64,000 nucleotides of DNA from Oryza sativa Japonica Group (taxonomy: Eukaryota; Streptophyta; Magnoliopsida; Poales; Poaceae): NCBI RefSeq assembly GCF_034140825.1, contig NC_089036.1, positions 24,193,001 to 24,257,000 of the forward strand, written 5' to 3'. Both the position numbers and the translations under genes were made by a program. The first letter of the stretch is position 1. Every line of letters starts with the position of its first letter. Below, in pieces: positions 56,877-64,000 of this stretch. The notes under the pieces are model-generated. The model had not been told where the DNA came from, did no database searches, and saw only the letters and a program-made list of their open reading frames with translations.

Positions 56877-58800
56877 CCCCTCGCCGCCGGCCGGCGCCCG
56901 CCGCCGCTAGCTGGTGGTGCAGCCGGCTGCACGTACGGCCACAGGGGAGCGTGTGGGAGGGAGGCGTCGGAGGCCGCGGTGGTGGTGGTGGTGGGATGGC
57001 GGAGGAAGGCGTGAAGGCTGGCCTCCTCTTATGGGCATTGCAAAGGTGAGGAGGTGGGTGCATGCGTGGTGGCTGCCCGCCATTGGGTGGTGCCGAGCGA
57101 TTGGTGGAGGACATAGTGGCTTCGAGCATTTCAAGATTGTGTTGCCAAAAAAACGCCATTTTCATGCGATATTCCGCTGAAAATGCTGTGGATCGATCAA
57201 ATCAACTCCGTGGTGAAGAAATGCGTCCAGCTTGTATGTTCGTCTCTGGCTATAATTTTTTTTTCTTTTTGAGGGATCGTCTCTAGCTATTCGGAGCTCG
57301 GCATATTTGTAAACAAGAAGTAATTTGTAAATAAAATTTTTATATACGTATTATTAATAATCTAAAAGCAAAGACTGAAACATTAACTTCGATGAAAAAA
57401 CTTCAAAATCTTTCTAAATTTAAATGTTCTTCATTTTGGCCCATCAGTTCGAGCAATTCCAGCAGCCATAATTTAGGCCCACAAGCCAGTTGAGCGTAAT
57501 GTTGGCCCGTGAGTGCGAGTGAATTTATCCATGACTTAAGCCCTAGTTCAGTTTGTTGATAAATTAATCTTCTTAAAATTTGACAGTGCAAAATCTGGGT
57601 AGACTCGTTAATAATTTTTTGTCAATGTTAGATGTTTAGTTTGCAATCTTTCTAAATTTTTGTATAGGTACACAAGTAAACTTCCTGAAATACCAAATGT
57701 TGATAGTGACAAACTGACACTGGCAGTTGGCAAAAGTTTGTTACCTTAATAAAATTCGGTAAATCAAAAAATGTAGGTAAACGAGCCGGCAAGCCCTCAA
57801 GGAGTGGGAGCGTCTGAATTAGGCGCAAACATAATTGGGATTTGGAAGATATATCTTCGAAAAATAAGCTTCTCGTCTACCAGACGAGCATAACATCGAA
57901 ATTTTCAATGCTCCGTTTTTCATAACGAAATTTTCAATGCTCCGTTTTTCATATAATAATAATGCTTATGTTCCGGTTTATTCGAAATTCTCAGTTTATC
58001 AGATAACAGATACAGAGTACTTTCATGCGGATTTCGGTTCTGCACTACTCCGTACTATGTTATTCCAAATTTGATTTCACGCTTCACAAGGACATTCAGA
58101 TCGAATTTGGTGCAGACCTACAACAAAGACAGCAAATTGGAACAAAATTAAAAGCAGCTTTCCGCGTTGAATGTATCCAGAAAACCTCGGCCAGATCACG
58201 GGAAACCTCACCGGCGTACGAGATTCTCGGAACATCCTTCTCGCAAACGAAGAAATTGCCACAAAACACTGACAAGTCTTGGGACAGAGTGCGTTTGCTT
58301 TGCTTCGAGATCTATAACCAAGAACAAAAAGACAAATCTCGAATATTTTGAAGACGAGGGGCATGTGCCAGCCGAAAGGGCCCAGAAAATCACCGAGGGT
58401 CAGATCCAGGTGAGTTTAAGCTGGCTCGATTTCAATCTCGCAAGATGGCAGACCATATGCCGATTGCCTGGACCGTGTGCGTGTGCTCGAGATCCAAACA
58501 AGAAGCTGATCTTGCAAATCCGCACCCCCCAAAAAAAAAATCCAGATCGAAAGAAACGAACAACTCAAAACCACCCCGAAAATTCAACGAATCAAACCAA
58601 TTACACAAACTACGAAAATAAAACGCACACGACTACAAACCACGATGATAAAAAGCACACGATAGAGATAGAATGAATATGATTTGAAAGGAGCGGCGGC
58701 CGGCGATGCTTGTCTCTACTCCTGAGCAAGTATGAGTATATATATAGCCAGTCGCGGCGGCTGCCTGGTTAGGGTTTCGGTGAGCCATCTTGGGCCGGTG
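56877..58800. other. CML17 upstream region and intergenic DNA
   Basis: A (CCA)n-type tract on the minus strand is near 56975-56996. A 29-bp tandem duplication lies at 57897-57954. Open frames at 58025-58680 show no domain and have AT-rich codon use unlike the neighbouring genes. Confidence 0.45.
57897..57954. repeat. 29-bp tandem duplication
   Basis: CGAAATTTTCAATGCTCCGT begins at 57897 and 57926. The two units are identical over at least 27 bp. Confidence 0.9.
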
Positions 58801-59160
58801 AAGCCCATTTATATGGGCCGGAGGAGCCCATGTAGATGGGCCGTGTGTCACAACGGTAAGTCGGCGGCCCATCCAGAATCCGACCGTTGCACAACCCGCC
58901 TCGCCTTTTACGTCGTCTTCCTCTTCCCGATCCTTCTCTCTCCCACGCGCAAAGCAAAAAAATTTCCCCTTTCCTCTCCACGCCAAGAAACGCAAAACCC
59001 CCACGCCGACCAAGGCGAGAAGCGCCGCCGCCGAATCGAACCGCGATCGCGCCCTTCTCCCGCCGCCCCCGCGCGCTCTTCTCCTCCTCGTCCTCGACGC
59101 CGCTGTGCCGGAGTTTAGGCGGAGATCGATCCGGAGCGGGGTTTCTCTTCTACCTGGTAG
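58790..59160 (+). promoter_or_regulatory. RSS1 promoter: site II and MSA-like motifs
   Basis: A dense cluster of site II motifs (TTGGGCCGG, GAAGCCCATT, ATGGGCCGG, GGAGCCCATG, ATGGGCCGTG, CGGCCCATC) covers 58790-58872. Two mitosis-specific-activator cores AACGG lie close by, at 58852-58856 (+) and 58884-58888 (-). Both motif types are known to drive expression in dividing cells. A donor GTAAGC at 59161 ends a probable 5' non-coding exon. Confidence 0.6.
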
Positions 59161-59520
59161 GTAAGCACTGGGGCTTTCTCTTGGATTGGTCACGCGTTGT
59201 CTTGAATTTTTTTTTCCCGTCATCGAGGAAAATTTTGCCCTATCTTGCTCGTTTCTTGGTTGTTGGTGACCGAATCCAAACCCTAGGTTATCCGCAACAT
59301 TCCGGTCCAATTCGTGCAAACTGGCATGTTATTGGGGATTTGTTTGCTCCTGCTAATTTCATGAAATACGTATGGCTCGGGTCCCTTGGAAGATTTTAGG
59401 TGCGTCGTCTAATCTGTTAGTTTGGAACCCGGAGCAAAATATTTCTGAGCTGTCGCTGCAAATCTGTTGGAGAAACGGCTGTGTCCCTTGAAGACTCTAG
59501 GTGCGCCGTCTAATCTGTTA

Positions 59521-59667
59521 CTTCCTCCGTTTCACAATATAAGTCATTCTAGTATTTCCCACATTCATATTGATACTAATGAATCTAGATAGATATAGTC
59601 TAGATCCATTGGCATCAATATGAATGTGGGAAATGGTGGAATGACTTACATTATGAAACGGAGGGAG
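59521..59667. mobile_element. 147-bp fold-back Stowaway MITE in RSS1 leader intron
   Basis: Termini CTTCCTCCGTTTCACAATAT and (reversed) CTCCCTCCGTTTCATAATGT, TA flanks at 59519-59520 and 59668-59669. Same family as 28481-28630. Confidence 0.9.
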
Positions 59668-59953
59668 TAGTTTAGAACGCAAAGCAAAATATTTCTGATA
59701 TTTTGCTGAAAATCTGTTGGAGAAATGGGGACTCATGCAGAATGTATGTGAAATCCTGGTTTCCTTCAGCAACCATATGTTGTTATGCTACAAGTTGAAC
59801 TAATATTTTTCTGACCATGTGCAAAATTTGTAGAACAAAATGTGTAATATATACTGCTTATTGTTTTTCTCTAGCAATTTTGTCTTTTCCCCCTTTGCTC
59901 AGTACCTAGAATTTTTCAGGCAAGGTTGAGGAAGAAAAGCTTGCTGATTTGTG

Positions 59954-61984
59954 ATGGCTGCCCCAACTGCAACAGCTGTTTTTCTTGATGAGAACCTGCA
60001 TATCCATAGGGGTAAGGCTGCTTTTGATCTGACTAATTCATCACAAGGAGGATTTCCTGTGGTAAATGACTGACATGTTTGGTCCATGTGTGCAGGGCCT
60101 GCTGGCAAGAGGGCTGATGGATTGAAGGCCAAGCCACTGAAGCCATTAGCAGCAAAGCAAGGGCTTCAAGAGAAGAAGGCCCTGAGGGATGTATCCAACA
60201 TTGGCAAGCCCCCGGTGTCTACGCGGAAGCCCCTGCAGGACGTGTCCAACACCGCCAAGCCCCGAGGGCGCAACATTTCTGATGGCACTACCTTGAAGAA
60301 GACTGCTCTTCGCAGCCATGAGGCCACCAAGAACCCAGTGAAGAAGACTGTAATCTTTTCTGATGAGACCGCAAAATGTCATGAATGGGCTAAGGATGGG
60401 GTGGAGGGCACCCACTTCACTGGGAATGATTCTCAGAAGTTGGAAAAGGACAGTCAAGACAAACGTAAGAGTTCACTTCCTGCAGTTCAATATGCCATAG
60501 AACCCTTTTGCTTTCAGTAGGCTCAGATAATGAGATAACTTGTTTTGTTATTGTTCATTCTACACAGGTGTCAAGAAGAAGGTGGAGAAAATAATGTCAG
60601 CATTGCACGACTGGCCAGACGCGGTATTTGATCATGTGCTTTTTCCATCTGAGGTATGTATTTCAAAGAGCACAGTGTTCAGACTTTTCCAGATTGCTTT
60701 TACTTTTGAAATATTTCTGTGGATTTGAATTTCAAGGTCGAAGAAGAAAGCTTTTGATTTTTTCTATGTACAAATACACTACCTAACTTGGCTAACTAGC
60801 TTGGCTGATAATTTATTGAATCTAGAAGAGCCTCAAGTATTGCTTGATCTCTACATACCTTTTGCGTGAACAGTAGCTGATGCCTGGTGGTATCATTTGA
60901 CACAAGAAGATAACTAATGGGTACATAGTAAATTAATGACTAGGCCAGTATTTTATGTTTTCTGTCGCAAAACAATAGTGGTGGTATCATTTGACAAGCT
61001 TATTCTTGTTATTTTATCTGTCATTTGACAAGCTTAATTGGGCTATTTCCCTGTAATATTCTCTTATATTAAGAGAAAAAAAAGTCTATTCTGAATTATA
61101 CTATTCCCTGAATGAAACTGTTATCTGGATATTGATGGATTCCCTTTTGCTACCAGTAGTGCTTGTCTTTATTTATTTCCAAGCTGGCTGACTTATTTCA
61201 TTGTGGTTCCTCTATTTATATTTATGCTTAATAATAGTATTCACTGGCATCAGAAGAAGCCAGAAAGGGGACTTCTATGATTCGGTATGACATTGGTTTC
61301 GCTAAAAGTTAACTCATGGATGAGAAAACCTTACATGTATTTTAATAGCTAACAACAGAGAACATCCATGATACCGTCATGGGTCAGTAACAGTTAAAAT
61401 GTTTGATGGTTATTAATTGTGGTATGTTCTTCTGTCTGTACATGGTTCTGTTTGATGAACTGCTCGGTCATTCATTCATGCTCTGAAGTCTGAAGCAACA
61501 TGTTATTCTAGGGATAAATTATGTCTTGCTCTATGTCGATAACATTTCTTGCTTTCTTGTATCTTTTCTTCTTGATCTCCAATATGTTATGTGATTATCT
61601 CAAGCAACGCAGATGCAATGCTAATTGTTTTTCAATGTATATAGGTGGTAGCAGCGTTTTTTGAAGAAGTAAAAGAGATGGAGCTGGAACCTGAGATTCT
61701 TCCAGAGAACAATAGGCGTCGCTCAAGTTCAGGTCTCTTTCTTCTTCCTTGCACACATTCATGCCGTTCTCTCATCTCTGCTTTCCAGTGCTTCCATCAA
61801 CAACATCGTCTCGATTTCTTCCTTATAATCTGTATGGATGTTTGCCCCTCCAGGTGATAAAATGAAGCTGGCTGAAGATCCTTTCACGGAAGACGAGCTT
61901 GACTACTACCCATTTCTTGAGAACAATCCCGTTGAGTTTCAGCTGAGAGATGAGCTACCACTCCTGGAGCCTGGAATGAACTGA
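59954..61984 (+). CDS. RSS1: RSS1, plant securin/PATRONUS-related cell-cycle protein
   Basis: Five coding exons, 59954-60011, 60096-60464, 60568-60653, 61645-61732 and 61854-61984, give 243 residues. RSS1 (RICE SALT SENSITIVE 1) is a nuclear protein degraded by the APC/C and needed to keep meristem cells dividing under salt stress. The related Arabidopsis PATRONUS proteins protect sister-chromatid cohesion and act as securins. Degradation motifs are visible: the DEN-box FLDEN (residues 10-14) and a canonical destruction box RKPLQDVSN (RxxLxxxxN) near 67-75, with a second copy-like KKALRDVSN just before it. The middle is Lys-rich and disordered. The C-terminal half has a conserved VKKKVEKIMSALHDWPD segment, and the tail is acidic (TEDELDYYPFLE). 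The upstream MSA and site II motifs fit proliferation control. Confidence 0.9.
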
Positions 61985-62760
61985 AGAATGCTAATCTGCC
62001 CCACTTGAAAAGACCTCAGAACAGTGCTATTATCATCATTATCCTCTTTGCAAACTCTACTTGCTCAGGAGCAGTTTATTTGTAGTAGTAGTAGTAGTAA
62101 CTAGTATCCTAGATGTTCTGCTGTATGTGGTTGGTGTGATAATCATTCACACTTTAGGAAGAACCCAAGTAGCGGAAGCAACTTTAGCTTCCTTTATGTT
62201 CTGTGTCTTGGCTGAAATACCCATCATTAAGCCATTGTGTAAATGGTAGTAGTAGTAAACTGTAGTGTAAGGATTCTGCAGAAGTACATGCGTGTGCCAC
62301 TTCCTCTATTACGAATGCGTGCACATGTGTTTGATTTCCTGTTTATATTTTGTTCAGAGTTTCAGCTTGGTCAATACAATGTTAGGTTCATCTGAACGCA
62401 GCCATCCACTTGACCACCTTGCATCGATTCCCAGTTCGGATTGGATGAATTTGCCGTTCCCTGTTCAAAATTTGACGTTCGCTGTTCAAATTGGATCGTG
62501 ACGAGGAAGCCTTTTGCCGTCGTGTTCTTCCATCCTCTGCGGCTGGTTCTCCCGGGCCCACATGTCATCCACCCAGGGGAAGGTGGGAGGAAAGACCAAA
62601 AAAAAAATAAAAAAAAAATGTTGGATCGTGACGACTCACCAAGGCCTAGGATTATTTATGTATTGATCGGTCGCAACCGCGAGTCCGCGACGGGGCGAGA
62701 CACCGGCGGCCATAGCTCGAGAGCTCGAGGTCAACCCGAAAGCCACGCACGCGCCGCGCA
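61985..62760. other. RSS1 3' flank and nicotinamidase upstream region
   Basis: A (TAG)n microsatellite at about 62082-62099 and A-rich stretches near 62599-62619. The open frame at 62441-62944 reads through leader sequence and is not supported as a separate gene. Confidence 0.45.
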
Positions 62761-64000
62761 ATGGGTTCCGACGCCAGCAGCGCCGCCGACGCGATGGGAG
62801 TGCTCCGGGCGGCGGTGCCCCTGCAGGCGGACGCCGACCTCGTCCTGGCTACCGGCGGCGGCGGCGAGCGGGGGCAGGTGGTGGGGCTCGTCCTCGTCGA
62901 CGTCTCCAACGGGTTCTGCACCGTCGGCGCCGGGAACCTCGTGAGCTACCTCCCCCCCTCCCCACGCCTCTCCCTCTCCCTCTCTTCTCCTTCGCCCGTG
63001 CCTTACCGCGCGCGCGACGCGGATTGATGGTGGCACGCTTGGTTGGTTGGGCTGCGCCGCTGCTTGGCGTCGTGGCCAAAATTGCTTGTGTGCTGGGGAT
63101 TGGGACACGAGTGAATAGACCACTCTGGATTACTCGGAGGAATATCCTCCTCCTGGCTTTTGCCTTGTTTTGAACTCCCTGTTTGTTTTGATCTTTATTG
63201 TCCTATTCTCTTCTTGCAACCACCAAGCGTAGTGTTCCTGCGTGCTGCAAAGCTGCTCATGTTGGATACGAGGATATATACCCATATGGCCATATAAGTT
63301 TTGGTCTTGCTCGTCATGTGAATCGTCATCTTACGTTTATCAACACGCTGCTGGAATCTCCCAAGACATATGCTCAATCTGCTTTAGTTTACTCGTTTTG
63401 TTTTTTTTTTTTTGTTTTTTGGGCTCATTCACCGTGCTAGTAGCCTAGTACTACTCCAGTATTTGTTTGCTTATGTTATTATTAGTGACTGGTTGGCTTG
63501 TTAAATTAGTGTTAATGATTATTGTTTTTAGAACTGGTGTTAGTGAGTATTTACTTGTTCTTGTTCATTTTCAGGCCCCCGTCACGCCAAACAAACAGAT
63601 AGAGAAGATGGTGGATGAGGCCGCTAGGCTCGCCAAGGTGTTCTGCGAGAGGAACTGGCCAGTCTTTGCGTTTCTTGACACCCACTACCCTGATAAGCCC
63701 GAGCCGCCTTTCCCGCCACACTGTATAATTGGTTCTGGCGAGGAAAATTTTGTCCCAGGTTGTTCACGCTTCAATTTGTTGCCTCAACTTAAAGCTCCTA
63801 ACCGGATATGTTTAGCTTCTTTCGTTATGGGCTGAAGTGATCAATTGATGGTTTTGCCAACGCTGACATGAGAATGGCAACACGTTATGGTCCTCTTTTG
63901 GTGCCTGACAAAATTTAATCTCTACCATTTGCAGCTCTGGAGTGGCTGGAAAAGGATCCAAATGTAACGATCAGGAGGAAGGATTGTATTGATGGTTATC
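62761..64000 (+). CDS. Nicotinamidase (isochorismatase-like fold), 5' part
   Basis: Exons 62761-62940, 63575-63758 and 63935 onward, cut off by the window end. Nicotinamidase turns nicotinamide into nicotinate in the NAD salvage pathway. Exon 1 ends in VVGLVLVDVSNGFCTVGAGNL, whose first Asp is the catalytic base of this family. Exon 2 has FAFLDTHYPDKPEPPFPPHC, where DTH is the metal-binding Asp/His pair. Exon 3 reads EWLEKDPNVTIRRKDCIDGY up to the edge. The nucleophile Cys and the end of the protein lie outside the window. The start ATG has good context and is preceded by a GC-rich leader. The closest match is the plant NIC1-type enzyme. Confidence 0.88.

Noticed and set aside
58025-58680. 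Two AT-rich open frames upstream of RSS1
   Set aside because: Low-complexity Lys/Thr/Asn-rich translation without domain. Composition matches intergenic DNA.
62441-62944. 167-residue open frame before the nicotinamidase gene
   Set aside because: It crosses leader sequence in another frame and ends inside exon 1, without any domain.

Overview
This is plant nuclear DNA, almost certainly rice (Oryza sativa). Genes have GC-rich first exons and AT-rich introns, and the spaces between them are full of small grass transposons (Stowaway-, Tourist- and hAT-type MITEs). I recognise several products as rice genes that, from memory, lie together on chromosome 2: a class IV chitinase (Cht6), the B-box protein BBX4, the calmodulin-like protein CML17 and the cell-cycle/salt-tolerance protein RSS1. 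No database could be searched, so the chromosome assignment is recollection plus pattern.

Layout, left to right. A single-exon divergent plant cyclin (553-1893, +); a degenerate tandem array of about 74-bp units (3417-4055); a two-exon gene for an unrecognised protein (4168-5108, -); a tRNA-Ser(AGA) (5748-5829, -); an old Ds-like hAT element and other repeats (6197-9748). Then a gene-dense block: an 18-exon C2-GRAM-VASt protein (9988-15731, +), a TRAF-type zinc-finger protein (16094-17724, -) and a LUC7-like U1 snRNP protein (18942-23693, +), the last two sharing a head-to-head promoter. A repeat-rich stretch (23694-32700) holds one small secreted-peptide gene of the PIP type (27832-28125, +) and a 5'-truncated LINE (about 30250-32215, -).

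The right half has the chitinase (32707-33611, -), an unrecognised plastid-like membrane protein (36247-38034, +), eIF2A in 13 exons (38966-42623, -), 6 kb of transposons and non-coding DNA, the B-box gene (48927-49846, +), TRM5 tRNA m1G37 methyltransferase in 11 exons (50673-55429, -), CML17 (56382-56876, -), RSS1 (59954-61984, +) and the 5' part of a nicotinamidase gene that runs off the end (62761-64000, +).

Theme: RNA and translation housekeeping genes (LUC7, eIF2A, TRM5) with site II (TGGGCC/GGCCCA) promoters, cell-cycle genes (cyclin, RSS1) and defence or signalling genes (chitinase, PIP-like peptide, C2-GRAM, CML). The most notable structures are splice-site oddities: a U12-type intron in LUC7, two consecutive U12-type introns in eIF2A, a GC-AG intron in the B-box gene, and a TRM5 exon whose only frame-consistent donor reads TT instead of GT. 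Others are the 74-bp degenerate array, a 754-bp hAT element with intact 8-bp target duplication and an internal GC-rich minisatellite, and long fold-back MITEs that could make hairpin RNA.
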